From assembly GCA_030523765.1 (NCBI GenBank), contig JAUNHX010000002.1, positions 91,704-155,703 of the forward strand: a stretch of 64,000 bases of DNA, given 5' to 3'. The DNA comes from Bacteroidales bacterium. GTDB taxonomy: Bacteria; Bacteroidota; Bacteroidia; Bacteroidales; P3. This document shows, piece by piece, positions 52,581-61,532 of this stretch. The notes beneath the pieces are model-generated. The model did not search any database and was not told the origin of the DNA. It saw only the letters and a list, made by a program, of their open reading frames with translations. Positions within the stretch are counted from its first letter, which is position 1, and each line of letters begins with the position of its first letter. The position numbers were made by a program, and so were the translations under genes.

Positions 52581-53387
52581 TTATTTGATGATGCCTTTAC
52601 CAGCATTTACCTTAGCTATAGGAGCTTTGGAAGCGGTAAGAGTAACAGCAGCACTAACGGTCATGTTCTGATGGCTAGCAGTAGCAGCAGAGCCAGTACC
52701 ACCATCACCATAAGCTTCCATAACGTCAAACATAGTAGCGCTAACTGAAGCGTCGAGGGTCATAGCAGTAGCATCGAAGCTGTTTACAGTAGCGGTCCAG
52801 GTGTAAGCCCACCAGTCACCACGGGAAACCTGGCTACCATCCTGATAGTTAATGGTTACGCCACCGTCAGCGAAATAGTCGCACATGTAAGCGTCTTCGT
52901 TGTCGTAAGCCCACTGGCTGTCGTCGATAGTACCAGCGTGATCACCAGTAGCAGAGTTAGCCCAGATCATAGCCTGAGGAAGGCTGCCTGAGGTCTCAAC
53001 GAGAGCGAGAACGAAGTCATTGTACTGGGAGAGGAAAGAGTACTGAGAAGCACTAGCATCAGCTTTCCATGTAGCGCTACCGAAGGTAACGTTTACACCT
53101 TCTTTCTTAGCGAAGGTAGCGGTAAAAGTAGCGTCAGCGGTAACAGTGAAGGTGTAAGGATTTTCGGTAATGGTGTTGGTGCCATCACTCCAACTTACAA
53201 ATTCATAACCACTGTTGGGGCTTGCGGTAAGGGTGCAAGTTGCATCGGGATCGTAGTCGCCAGCACCAGTAACGGTACCCATGGTGTTATCGTTAACGTT
53301 AACGGTAACGGTGTACTTTTCACCGCAAGCGGTCAGCAGAGCGCCTGCTACTAAGGCAATGCCTAAGAATTTGAATACGTTTTTCAT
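52581..53387 (-). CDS. Lipoprotein with InlB-type B-repeat
   Basis: 268 residues. Lipobox LLTAC gives Cys21. Residues about 24-92 form one InlB-like beta-repeat: YTVTVNVNDNTMGTVTGAG, PNSGYEFVSWSDGTN, YTFTVTADATFTATFAKK. The remaining 170 residues (VTFGSATWKADASASQYSF onward) have a beta-rich pattern but no recognised fold. Surface adhesion or binding is typical for the repeat, but unproven here. Codon choice is strongly biased towards GCT/GTT-like codons on the coding strand, suggesting high expression. A TATTTTTG -7 element lies at 53467-53474. Confidence 0.75.
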   Translation of the reverse strand: MKNVFKFLGIALVAGALLTACGEKYTVTVNVNDNTMGTVTGAGDYDPDATCTLTASPNSGYEFVSWSDGTNTITENPYTFTVTADATFTATFAKKEGVNVTFGSATWKADASASQYSFLSQYNDFVLALVETSGSLPQAMIWANSATGDHAGTIDDSQWAYDNEDAYMCDYFADGGVTINYQDGSQVSRGDWWAYTWTATVNSFDATAMTLDASVSATMFDVMEAYGDGGTGSAATASHQNMTVSAAVTLTASKAPIAKVNAGKGIIK

Positions 53388-53466
53388 TTGATTGTGAATT
53401 TAAAAATGATTTAATTAATTAATAAACTTTCTAATAGTATACTTTTTGTTGGATTAAAATTTTCTG

Positions 53467-53474
53467 CAAAAATA
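53467..53474 (-). promoter_or_regulatory. -7 promoter element for the InlB-repeat lipoprotein
   Basis: TATTTTTG on the minus strand gives a leader of about 75 nt. -33 match is poor. Confidence 0.5.
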
Positions 53475-53556
53475 CATAAAAAACTCAATATAGAGGAAAT
53501 AATTTGTGATTTTTTTAGATTTTTGTTTAGCCTAAGATATACCATATAATAGCATC

Positions 53557-54726
53557 TTATTGATTCTTAATATCTAATGCATTTCTCACTCCGTTGCCTA
53601 GCATCATAAAAGCAAGCACTATTACCATGATAGCAATACCTGGGAGAAGGGCTAGATAAGCCGAATCGAGCAAAATATAGCCGTAGTTCTCTTTTACCAT
53701 ACTACCCCATGAAGGCATTGGAGGCTGTACGCCAATGCCAAGAAAACTAAGCCCCGCCTCGAGAAGAATAGCGCTGGCAAAATTGGAGGCCGTTACCACA
53801 ATGACCGCTCCCATGATATTGGGCAAGATATGACGGAACACGATACGGAAAGTGCTATATCCTAGGGCACGAGCCGCTTCTACGTACTCTTTCTCCTTGA
53901 TGGAGAACACCTGACCACGTACCACACGGGCAATATCTACCCACATAGTAAGTCCTACAGCCACAAAAACTTGCCAAAAACCTTTACCCAAAGCGAACGT
54001 AATGGCAATCACAAGCAGCACCGTAGGGATAGACCATACCACATTGATAAGCCACATAATGAGATTATCGACCCAACCGCCATAGTAGGCTGCCAATGCA
54101 CCTAGCGTGATGCCGATAACAAGAGCAATGATAATGGCAATAAAGCCTACCGAGAGACTCACCCTACTGCCAATCATAATCTGGCTTAACACATCGCGAC
54201 CATAGCCATCGGTACCAAAAAGGAAGGTACGTGTTTGGATTTTCACCACATCACTTTTGCGGAAACGTTGTATCTCGCCATCGTTGGGGGTACTACCCGT
54301 ATAGGTTTCAATCTCAATATAATCACCCATATCCTTATGACTATAGATAGGAATAGCAGTATAAGGGAGAGGTTCCCCATGTATCATCTTTCGAAACCAT
54401 CCCACCCGTTCCTCCGAATGTCCAACAGATTGGCGTTCCACATCTTCGTTGCCCATAGCCGAAGGCTCCACACAGAGGAAAGTAGCCTTCGAGAAGGGCT
54501 TCATCGTAGCCAACTCAAGGTATTGTTGATTGCAATAGGGGGTATGATCGGGAGTAATCAGGTAGCCTAATATAGCGATAAGTGAGAAAAGCAATATGAT
54601 ACCCACACTAATCATAGCCATCGTATCTTTGCGAAACCTACGAAGGGTCATTGCTGTAAGCGAAGTGCTCTTATAGGGAGCCTCCTCTTTAGCAAAACGT
54701 TGATTTTTACGAGATAGGAATAGCAT
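53557..54726 (-). CDS. Peptide/nickel-type ABC transporter permease (OppC/DppC-like)
   Basis: 389 residues. An N-terminal cytoplasmic part with SLTAMTLRRFRKDTMAMISVGIILLFSLIAILGY holds the first helix. It is followed by a periplasmic insertion of about 110 residues, then TFLFGTDGYGRDVLSQIMIGSRVSLSVGF and the binding-protein-dependent permease domain with five more helices. The EAA loop is YVEAARALGYSTFRIVFRHILPN, and LLEAGLSFLGIGVQPPMPSWG ends the domain, all typical of OppC. The matching OppB, ATPases and binding protein are not in this window. It lies 47 nt after the sufT-like gene. Confidence 0.9.
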   Translation of the reverse strand: MLFLSRKNQRFAKEEAPYKSTSLTAMTLRRFRKDTMAMISVGIILLFSLIAILGYLITPDHTPYCNQQYLELATMKPFSKATFLCVEPSAMGNEDVERQSVGHSEERVGWFRKMIHGEPLPYTAIPIYSHKDMGDYIEIETYTGSTPNDGEIQRFRKSDVVKIQTRTFLFGTDGYGRDVLSQIMIGSRVSLSVGFIAIIIALVIGITLGALAAYYGGWVDNLIMWLINVVWSIPTVLLVIAITFALGKGFWQVFVAVGLTMWVDIARVVRGQVFSIKEKEYVEAARALGYSTFRIVFRHILPNIMGAVIVVTASNFASAILLEAGLSFLGIGVQPPMPSWGSMVKENYGYILLDSAYLALLPGIAIMVIVLAFMMLGNGVRNALDIKNQ

Positions 54727-54773
54727 GATACGAACGGTTTTGAAGGGTTATTAATGAAAAAAAAGCTTATCTA

Positions 54774-55097
54774 CTATAAGAAACCCAGTTCCAGTTTGGC
54801 CTCCTCACTCAGATTGGCATACGACCATTCGGGTGTGAAGGTAAGTTCCACCTCGACCGATTTAACACCGGTAACATAGGCTGTCATCTGCTTTACCTCT
54901 GCTAGCATATTTTCAGTCTCGGGGCAGTTAGGGGCAGTCATTGTCATGGTGATTTTCAGATTGAAATCATCATCGAGATCAATGCCGTAAATCAAACCTA
55001 GATCATAAACGTTGACAGGTATTTCAGGATCGTAGATATTCTTCAAACAGTTTATTACCGATTCGCGAACGGTTTCTTTATTCAGTTCTTGTTCCAT
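54774..55097 (-). CDS. SufT/MIP18-like (DUF59) Fe-S assembly protein
   Basis: 107 residues. Conserved DUF59 elements are LKNIYDPEIPVNVYDLGLIYGI, ITMTMTAPNCPETENMLAEV (conserved Cys at about 59) and VELTFTPEWSYANLSEEAK. These proteins help mature Fe-S enzymes. It lies 26 nt after sufE, which supports a joint role in Fe-S cluster biogenesis. Confidence 0.9.
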   Translation of the reverse strand: MEQELNKETVRESVINCLKNIYDPEIPVNVYDLGLIYGIDLDDDFNLKITMTMTAPNCPETENMLAEVKQMTAYVTGVKSVEVELTFTPEWSYANLSEEAKLELGFL

Positions 55098-55123
55098 AAT
55101 ATAATTGGTTTTGGGTTAAATCA

Positions 55124-55546
55124 TTACTGCTGCTTAGCCAAGAATGCTAGCGCATACATCTTTATTTGTTTCACCATTGACGTAAGTCCATTCGAGCGAG
55201 TAGGTGACAAATGCTCTTTCAGACCAATAACATCGAGAAACTTCAAATCGGCAGCCAGGATATCCTGAGGAGTCTGATCGCTAAGTGCCCGTATAAGCAA
55301 CGAGATGATACCTTTGGTGATTACCGCATCGCTATCGGCACGAAAATGGAGTTTACCCTCCTGCATATGGCAACTAAGCCATACGCGACTTTGGCATCCT
55401 TTAATCAGGTTGGCTTCAGTCTTATCTTGTTCGTCAATCACAGGACAGTCCTTGCCTAGTTCAATCAGATAGGCATATTTATCCATCCAATCTTCAAAGT
55501 TGGCAAACTCGTCTATAATAGACTGTTCTATTTCTTGTATCGTCAT
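55124..55546 (-). CDS. sufE: Cysteine desulfuration protein SufE
   Basis: 140 residues, the full SufE length. The sulfur-accepting Cys lies in NLIKGCQSRVWLSC near residue 51. FADW-type N-terminus reads EFANFEDWMDKYAYLIELGKDCP, and SPTRSNGLTSMVKQIK is the conserved C-terminal helix. It takes sulfur from SufS and passes it to SufB. Neither sufS nor sufB is nearby; sufCD lie at 39-41 kb. The sufT-like gene follows after 26 nt. Confidence 0.95.
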   Translation of the reverse strand: MTIQEIEQSIIDEFANFEDWMDKYAYLIELGKDCPVIDEQDKTEANLIKGCQSRVWLSCHMQEGKLHFRADSDAVITKGIISLLIRALSDQTPQDILAADLKFLDVIGLKEHLSPTRSNGLTSMVKQIKMYALAFLAKQQ

Positions 55547-55619
55547 GGTTCTTATTGTTTTATAGTAGATTCTTGATAATTCGTCGAGAAAGGTTGTTAT
55601 AGAGGGTGGAGTTGTATTG

Positions 55620-56729
55620 TTATTTTGGTGCTGTATGTATTAGATAGACAGCGGCCAAAGCAAATAATAATTGAGGAAGCAGCACTGCCAAGAAGGGTGA
55701 GAGGTTGCCATTGGTAGCAAACACTACCGAGATGCGCATAAAGACAATGAAGGCAAAGGCGATACTGATGCCTATGGCCAAATGGACACCTATACCGCCA
55801 CGGGTCTTCCTACTGGAAATAGCCACACCAATAAAGGTCATTACAATGACTGCTAGCGGGGTAAGGAAACGCTGATAGAGTTCTATCTTCGCAGTGGTTA
55901 CCTTGCCTGTACCACGCAACTTCTGTTCATGGATATATTGAATAAGTTGAGGGGTATTGAGTGTAGTAATGTTGGTCGATGCTAGGTTAAAATCATTGGG
56001 AGTCAAGTTGATATCGATCATATCGCGAGGCACCTGTTCCAAATGCTCCTTATCGCCCTCTACAGTTCGAATAACCAATCTATTGGCTAGCCATCGTAGT
56101 TCAACGCTATCGTAGGTAATGTTGTCTGCCGTAAGACGCTCAACTAGAAGGCCCTCCTCATTGTAGCTATCTTGCTGGTAACGAAAAGCGGTCTTACTTC
56201 TCACATCATAACTTTGGGCATAAACCAATGTGCCTGGAGCCGACTGGAAGTGAAGATCCACATAATTGTTGCGATGCATGGTATGAATATACTTGTCTTC
56301 GAAAGCAATAAGGTATTGGTTACTCCAAGGTATTACGAAATTGCCCAGCAATAGAATAAGGAACGCCACTATCACCGATCCATGCAAGTAGGGTTGCAAG
56401 AGCCGTTTATAGCTGATGCCGCTGCCTAGAATAGCGATGATCTCTGTATTAGAGGCCATCTTGGAAGTAAAGAAGAGAACCGATATGAAGATAAACAGTG
56501 GACTGTAGAGGTTGACAAAGCCAGGAATGAAGTTGCAATAATAGTTGAAAATAATCTGACTGATAGGGGCACGACTATCTAAGAAATCATCTAATTTCTC
56601 CGAAATATCGAACGTAATTACGATCACGATGATTAGGAGCATAGCCAATAGGAACGTCTTCAGGTATTTCCCGAGGATGTAGCGATCCAAAATCTTATAT
56701 GTCTGCCTGGTCAGCGGTCGGAATGCCAT
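55620..56729 (-). CDS. LptF/LptG family permease (YjgP/YjgQ)
   Basis: 369 residues. Helices are predicted at about 15-40, 55-80, 100-122, 285-308, 318-337 and 343-363, with a periplasmic beta-jellyroll of about 150 residues between the third and fourth. Typical sequences are LDRYILGKYLKTFLLAML at the start and NTEIIAILGSGISYKRLLQPY. It belongs to the inner-membrane LPS-export complex with LptB. Whether it is the F or G subunit is not clear by eye. It begins 6 nt after the calycin-like gene. Confidence 0.92.
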   Translation of the reverse strand: MAFRPLTRQTYKILDRYILGKYLKTFLLAMLLIIVIVITFDISEKLDDFLDSRAPISQIIFNYYCNFIPGFVNLYSPLFIFISVLFFTSKMASNTEIIAILGSGISYKRLLQPYLHGSVIVAFLILLLGNFVIPWSNQYLIAFEDKYIHTMHRNNYVDLHFQSAPGTLVYAQSYDVRSKTAFRYQQDSYNEEGLLVERLTADNITYDSVELRWLANRLVIRTVEGDKEHLEQVPRDMIDINLTPNDFNLASTNITTLNTPQLIQYIHEQKLRGTGKVTTAKIELYQRFLTPLAVIVMTFIGVAISSRKTRGGIGVHLAIGISIAFAFIVFMRISVVFATNGNLSPFLAVLLPQLLFALAAVYLIHTAPK

Positions 56730-56735
56730 ACTCTC

Positions 56736-57140
56736 TTATCTCTTTGCTTTGCCGCTAAAGGAGGTCTTCTTATCGCCTAGCATCATAGTTGTACTCAACT
56801 GCGATGCGGTGCAGGTACCCCTTAAGTTCTTCACTATATGTTTGGTGTGACTCTTGCTTCCCACCGTTGGTACTATATTGGTGCCACTCAAAGTAGTAGT
56901 GCCATTGGTGGTAGAAGCATGCAGTTTGGGAATAGTAGCATCCACCTTGACAGGCATCATCCTAGCAAATTTCACATCATAAAGCACCATTGTAGCACTA
57001 TTGTTATTCACTGACACCTTAGCCGTTACATTATGGCGTGTATAACCGTCAACAGTCAGGGTACCTACATAGGTGGTGGTTTGGGCATAAAGTACTGCCG
57101 AACAAAACAACAGCAATATAAATAGTCCTATTCTTTTCAT
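56736..57140 (-). CDS. Secreted calycin-like domain protein
   Basis: 134 residues from the ATG at 57140, chosen because it opens a proper signal peptide (MKRIGLFILLLFCSAVLYAQ); upstream in-frame Mets lead into atypical sequence. The mature part resembles the Bacteroidota calycin-like beta-barrel: YVGTLTVDGYTRHNVTAKVSV and ATMVLYDVKFARMMPVKVDATIP. Function is unknown. A TATATTTG promoter element lies at 57327-57334, giving a long leader of about 180 nt. It heads a calycin/LptFG/sufE/sufT-like/oppC series. Confidence 0.72.
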   Translation of the reverse strand: MKRIGLFILLLFCSAVLYAQTTTYVGTLTVDGYTRHNVTAKVSVNNNSATMVLYDVKFARMMPVKVDATIPKLHASTTNGTTTLSGTNIVPTVGSKSHTKHIVKNLRGTCTASQLSTTMMLGDKKTSFSGKAKR

Positions 57141-57511
57141 ACATGGTTGGTTTAGAGGGCTCCAAGGACGAACAGAACGAGGTTGATGGATGCTATTTTG
57201 CATAACAGTACAACAAAGATGCGTGCTTTTTACAGAAGAAAAAGCCGCCGTCCCTTCGTCTATCGTATATAGCAACTGTTTACTATTCATTGTCTTATTC
57301 AAGACGAACCTCCGTCTTTCGATGTGCAAATATACAAAAAAAAATCAAGTAACTACTTTTTTTCGCCTTCCGTCCTCTCCCTATCGATATGTCAACTCAT
57401 AGAACATCTATTATAAATATGGGTTCTTGGGCTTCACCGATAGCCCTACATCGGCAACATTACGCCCCACATTCATCTTTTGGCAAAACTAATAACGAGA
57501 GGGCATTCTAA
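57141..57511. other. Leader and promoter region of the calycin-like gene
   Basis: No gene is evident. The rightmost part holds the -7 element at 57327-57334, and about 180 nt of leader without a clear known riboswitch. Beyond it to the next terminator nothing was recognised. Confidence 0.5.
57327..57334 (-). promoter_or_regulatory. -7 promoter element for the calycin/lptFG/sufE series
   Basis: TATATTTG on the minus strand matches TAnnTTTG; no TTTG at -33. Confidence 0.5.
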
Positions 57512-57552
57512 TAAAATGAGGATCGGAACAGGACATATCCCATTCCGATCCT
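57512..57552 (-). terminator. Intrinsic terminator after the fused oxidoreductase gene
   Basis: AGGATCGGAA (minus strand, 57552-57543) pairs with TTCCGATCCT (57528-57519), then CATTTTAT follows. Confidence 0.78.
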
Positions 57553-57577
57553 TCGATAAACTCAGTAATCTATTGTT

Positions 57578-60500
57578 TTACTTGAAGGCATTCTCACTGA
57601 GACCTTTGCCCGAAAGGGCAAGATCCTTCATATAGGAAGGCACATCACGACCCAGATATTTGTCTACATAAAGCTTGGCCAAATACTGTCCTAACATAAA
57701 TCCGTGTCCTCTCAATCCTGTGAGCAGACCCACCTCGGGATCAACAATATAACGAGGTTCGGTATAGCGGCCAGCCCATACAGCATGGAATCCTACCTCG
57801 CGCAGGTTGGGAATCCATTCAGCAAACACCTCGCTAACAATCTCGAGGAACTCCTTGCTGTTGTATCGGATATTCTGTCGTGTCTCGTAGGCATCGGTGT
57901 CTGGACTAGCGCAGCCAATCACCTGACCTGTATGAGCAAACTGTTGTCCGTATACGGCACTGAATCCCTTATAGTGTCTTCGATCGATAATCATATCAAG
58001 GGCATCGCCTCCTACACCCATCATGGGCAAACGTCGTGTAATGAAAGCCTGGTGTTTCACTGGGTAGAGTCCTGTATCGATACCTAGCATATCGGTGAAC
58101 CGCTCAGCGCCCCATCCCATCGAATTGACGAAATGCTCGCAACTATATTCTATATATTTACCATCATGGTTGCGCACCAACGCTAGGATGCGATCGCCAT
58201 TGCGTTGCACATGCAGCAACTCGCAATCCTCATACACTCGGCCTCCAAGACTGCATCCTATACCGCGGATATAGTCGATCACCCTTCCTGGTGTTGCTTG
58301 CCAGCAGTCGCGTGTCATCAAGGCATGACTATAGGTGGTCTTGCTATCGTCCCAGAAAGGAGAGATCTCTTTCTTGAAGTCTTTCCTATCCACCATATAG
58401 GCATCGCTCCATGCACGCGAAGCATCAAGCGAACGGTAGGTAGCATCATCGTGTACCAAATTCACATAACGTGTAGGCTTGAAGTTAATATTGTGTACTT
58501 GCTGTATGCTCATAAAGATTTCGCGGTTATGCATAGCGATATCGGCAATATCGGGATTGGAAAAAGCCGGTCGTCCACCTCCGATATTACGCCATGAGGC
58601 GCCACGACTCCAGTTGATTAGCACTGGATTCATATTGGCCTCTGAGAAATAGCGAAACAGACTGCTGCCTGCTATACCACCACCAGCAATGAGAACCCTT
58701 ACCTCTTCGCGACTTACATTGTTGTTCTTGGGGAACACAAATAGTTCTTTACTACCCTCAGTATAAATATCGCCAAGGGTGACGGGAGCCGAGAGAGGAG
58801 CACGCGGTGTAGCATCGCCTGTTACCTCAATGCCATGAGCCCTCAGCACCTGACGGGCGCGGGGCACACAACGTTTGCCTCGACAAGGGCCCATACCCAT
58901 ACGGGTGATATGCTTCAGTTCATCGACCGATATATATTTGCGATCGCCAATCACGGCTAGCAGATCATCAAGTTTCACATCTTCACAGTGACATACATAG
59001 GTAGGATCGGCCTCCTGCTGTTGGGTAGCAAAAGACTGCAAAGGTTCGGGGTAGCGATCTTTGGCAATAAAGCCTTTGATATCGGTGATGGGTTTATTCT
59101 CGAAAAGAGAAGCAATCTTCACCCTAGCCACATGGGTTTTGTTAGGTTTGCGCATAATCTTTTCGATGGAGCCCTCTCCTACCCTAGCGCCATTATTATC
59201 GACCAAGAAGACCTCATGGCCTTCATCAATATCGTATTCTATGGGGAGGAAACACCACTCCTTCTGCATATTATAACCAAATATGGCCAATCCTGGACAT
59301 TGGTATACACACTCCATACAGCCAATACATTTATCGTAATCTACCACTGGTGTAGAAGAGGTTGATATCTTCGTAATGGCCCCTTGCGGACAAGAGAAGG
59401 AGCAGGGATTGCATGCAAAACCATAGAGGCAATCAATTTGCACGAAGGGTTTTAGACGCATACGCTCATCGGAGGGCAGACGAGGCTGATCGAGCAGACG
59501 TACCGGATGTTGCTGCGAATCAATATACTGTCGCGATATCTCGAGATACTCGTCATAATTGATACGAACTCCCATATTCTGCGCCACCTCGTAGGCTGCC
59601 TGACGACCTCGCAACACAGCACTCGTACCTTCGCCAATACGCACTGCATCGCCAATACCATAGGTATGAATACCAAACACATCTTTGCCCTTGGTGAGCA
59701 ACTGATTATCGGGTACCAATCCTGTACATATATTAATAATATCGATGTCTTCGATGGTCTGCTCTGTTCCTTCAATGGGTTTGAAGTTCTCGCACTTAGC
59801 TATCACAGCCCCTACAATGCCAGTACGATCAGCATTGGGGATAGCCCGCACTAAGGTATATCCTGTCATAATAGGTATGCCTAGTCTACGTACCCTATTG
59901 GCTTGCACGGGGAAACCGCCCTCACGAGGCATTGCCTCGATGATGGCACGGATATGTGCTCCCGCTTGCATACCTTGATAGGATGTAAGATAGCCTATAT
60001 TGCCAGCGCCTACGGTAAGCACCCGTTTGCCCAACAAGGTATGTTCCTGGTTCATCATCTTTTGGAATACCGCAGCAGTATAAACTCCAGGCACATCATC
60101 GTTCTCGAAAGCAGGCATAAAGGGGACAGCACCCGTAGCCACCACCAAATGGTCGGCATCAACATAGGCCACCTCTTGGGTAGCTATATTCTTGATAGCT
60201 ATGCGGCGTCCCTCCAGCAGATCCCATACAGTACTATTAAGCAGAATACCCTCCATATTGTCGCCTGCCAACGTCTTGGCAATATCGAAACCGCGCATGC
60301 CACCAAACCGTTTTTCCTTCTCGAAAAAGAAAAATTGGTGGGTCTGCATATTAAACTGGCCACCAATTCGAACATTATTATCAATCACCAAATTGTCGAT
60401 GCCAAAGGCATTGAGTTGTTCGCGACAAGCCAATCCAGCAGGACCAGCACCAATAATGGCTACCTGCGTCTTGTATACTTTGACGGTTCGCTCTTGTACT

Positions 60501-60808
60501 GGAAGCACTTCGGGAATATAGTTCTCGGTCAGTTCACAAACCTCCTTCACATCATCTACCGGAGTAATGCAGATACGGCGTATCTTACCGTCTACCAACA
60601 TCTCGCAGGCACCACACTTGCCTATACCACATTCCAAACTACGTGGTTGGCCGTCAATGCTATGGCTATGGACCGGAAAACCAGCCTGATGGAGTGCAGC
60701 TGCAATAGTGTATCCTTTGCGTCCTTGCACCTTACGGCCATTGTAGAGAAACTCCACCATTTCACTCTGAGGAATGTCGAGAATTGGGTGTTTTTCGATT
60801 CTATACAT
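57578..60808 (-). CDS. Fused iron-sulfur/flavin oxidoreductase, HcnABC / sarcosine-oxidase-like
   Basis: 1076 residues with six modules. (1) Residues 13-100: plant-type [2Fe-2S], Cys60, 65, 68 and 80. (2) About 112-430: FAD/NAD-binding disulfide-reductase fold with IIGAGPAGLACREQL and VLTVGAGNIGYL. (3) About 455-510: two ferredoxin clusters, Cys460/466/469/473 and Cys494/497/500/504. (4) About 604-650: BFD-like [2Fe-2S], CHC(606-608) with Cys642 and 647. (5) About 704-1060: second FAD domain of DAO type, GGGIAGSSLFRY. HcnA, HcnB and HcnC of cyanide synthase, and the opine, hydroxyproline and sarcosine dehydrogenases, are separate proteins with these same parts. The substrate is probably an amino acid or opine; electrons may leave via the ferredoxin clusters. 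It has its own promoter and terminator. Confidence 0.85.
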   Translation of the reverse strand: MYRIEKHPILDIPQSEMVEFLYNGRKVQGRKGYTIAAALHQAGFPVHSHSIDGQPRSLECGIGKCGACEMLVDGKIRRICITPVDDVKEVCELTENYIPEVLPVQERTVKVYKTQVAIIGAGPAGLACREQLNAFGIDNLVIDNNVRIGGQFNMQTHQFFFFEKEKRFGGMRGFDIAKTLAGDNMEGILLNSTVWDLLEGRRIAIKNIATQEVAYVDADHLVVATGAVPFMPAFENDDVPGVYTAAVFQKMMNQEHTLLGKRVLTVGAGNIGYLTSYQGMQAGAHIRAIIEAMPREGGFPVQANRVRRLGIPIMTGYTLVRAIPNADRTGIVGAVIAKCENFKPIEGTEQTIEDIDIINICTGLVPDNQLLTKGKDVFGIHTYGIGDAVRIGEGTSAVLRGRQAAYEVAQNMGVRINYDEYLEISRQYIDSQQHPVRLLDQPRLPSDERMRLKPFVQIDCLYGFACNPCSFSCPQGAITKISTSSTPVVDYDKCIGCMECVYQCPGLAIFGYNMQKEWCFLPIEYDIDEGHEVFLVDNNGARVGEGSIEKIMRKPNKTHVARVKIASLFENKPITDIKGFIAKDRYPEPLQSFATQQQEADPTYVCHCEDVKLDDLLAVIGDRKYISVDELKHITRMGMGPCRGKRCVPRARQVLRAHGIEVTGDATPRAPLSAPVTLGDIYTEGSKELFVFPKNNNVSREEVRVLIAGGGIAGSSLFRYFSEANMNPVLINWSRGASWRNIGGGRPAFSNPDIADIAMHNREIFMSIQQVHNINFKPTRYVNLVHDDATYRSLDASRAWSDAYMVDRKDFKKEISPFWDDSKTTYSHALMTRDCWQATPGRVIDYIRGIGCSLGGRVYEDCELLHVQRNGDRILALVRNHDGKYIEYSCEHFVNSMGWGAERFTDMLGIDTGLYPVKHQAFITRRLPMMGVGGDALDMIIDRRHYKGFSAVYGQQFAHTGQVIGCASPDTDAYETRQNIRYNSKEFLEIVSEVFAEWIPNLREVGFHAVWAGRYTEPRYIVDPEVGLLTGLRGHGFMLGQYLAKLYVDKYLGRDVPSYMKDLALSGKGLSENAFK

Positions 60809-60868
60809 AAGACAAAATAATTATAGATTAATAATTTATCGGGATTTCAGTGTTGTGTTATCGGACTA

Positions 60869-60899
60869 CAAAGGTAGTCATTTTTTTGAGAAATACAAA
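60869..60899 (-). promoter_or_regulatory. Promoter of the fused oxidoreductase gene
   Basis: TTTG (60896-60899), 19 nt, TACCTTTG (60869-60876): a perfect consensus match. Leader about 55 nt. Confidence 0.82.
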
Positions 60900-61134
60900 A
60901 CGCAACTACATTTTTTTGAAAAAAATATTCTATCAGCGATACTTTTATCCTCCTCAATAGTCTTAAAAAACCGAGAGCCCTCCAAATAACTGAAGAGCCC
61001 TATCGGCCGTCATAATGTACGACTATACCTTATTATCTAACTATTACTCAAAACATGATGCTGAAAAAACATAGTAAAAACATTTCACACCATATTTTAA
61101 TAAATCATCGGAAGCACAAAGACATTCTCACATA
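60900..61134. other. AT-rich gene-free region
   Basis: Between the oxidoreductase promoter and structured RNA copy B. No feature recognised beyond the T-run region at its right end that would terminate the RNA. Confidence 0.5.
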
Positions 61135-61371
61135 ATAATAAAGAAAAGTGGAGCCTCAATCATACCCTATCGTTGGTGTAGGGCTAGACTCCCTGTGATA
61201 AAATAAGGTTGACAAATGCTCCACAGCCTTGTCTACCCGTGAGGGTAGTGACAGTCTATGAAAGCAAACAATCAAAACACTTTTCTTTATCACAGTTGTG
61301 AGAATTGTCCAGATTATCACCAACGGAATAGAGTGATTTGCACTTTCTTACAATCCATATTCTCTCAGATT
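61135..61371 (-). ncRNA. Structured RNA, copy B (6S-like rod; paralogue of 10851-11071)
   Basis: Transcript predicted from the TATATTTG box at 61379-61386. Stems, from outside in: AAGAAAGTG with CACTTTTCTT; CTCTAT with ATAGGG; CGTTGGTG (61318-61325) with CACCAACG (61171-61178); CTGGAC with GTCTAG; CTGTGATAAA with TTTATCACAG (61193-61202). An apical hairpin CTACCC/GGGTAG lies at 61230-61253. Compared with copy A, the stem TGTGAAATAA/TTATTTCACA has become CTGTGATAAA/TTTATCACAG, and ATGAGT/ACTCAT has become GTTGGTG/CACCAAC, so pairing is kept while sequence drifts. The closing stem runs into a T-rich tail that can end transcription. No protein frame is shared by the copies. Confidence 0.78.
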
Positions 61372-61378
61372 ACAAATG

Positions 61379-61386
61379 CAAATATA
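61379..61386 (-). promoter_or_regulatory. -7 promoter element for structured RNA copy B
   Basis: TATATTTG on the minus strand, at the same place relative to the RNA as the box at copy A. Confidence 0.62.
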
Positions 61387-61532
61387 CAAAGATTTTTGAA
61401 ATATAATAGTAATAAAAAAGAAATAACCATTTTTTCACTTAGCTCTTTGAACGATTTATGACTATTTCTATTTTTTTAATAATGGTTATCGTGGTCCAAT
61501 CCTTGTTTAGTGGATTACACTTTTAAGTCAGC
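61387..61532. other. Short gene-free spacer
   Basis: Nothing recognised between the RNA promoter and the repeat cluster. Confidence 0.5.
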
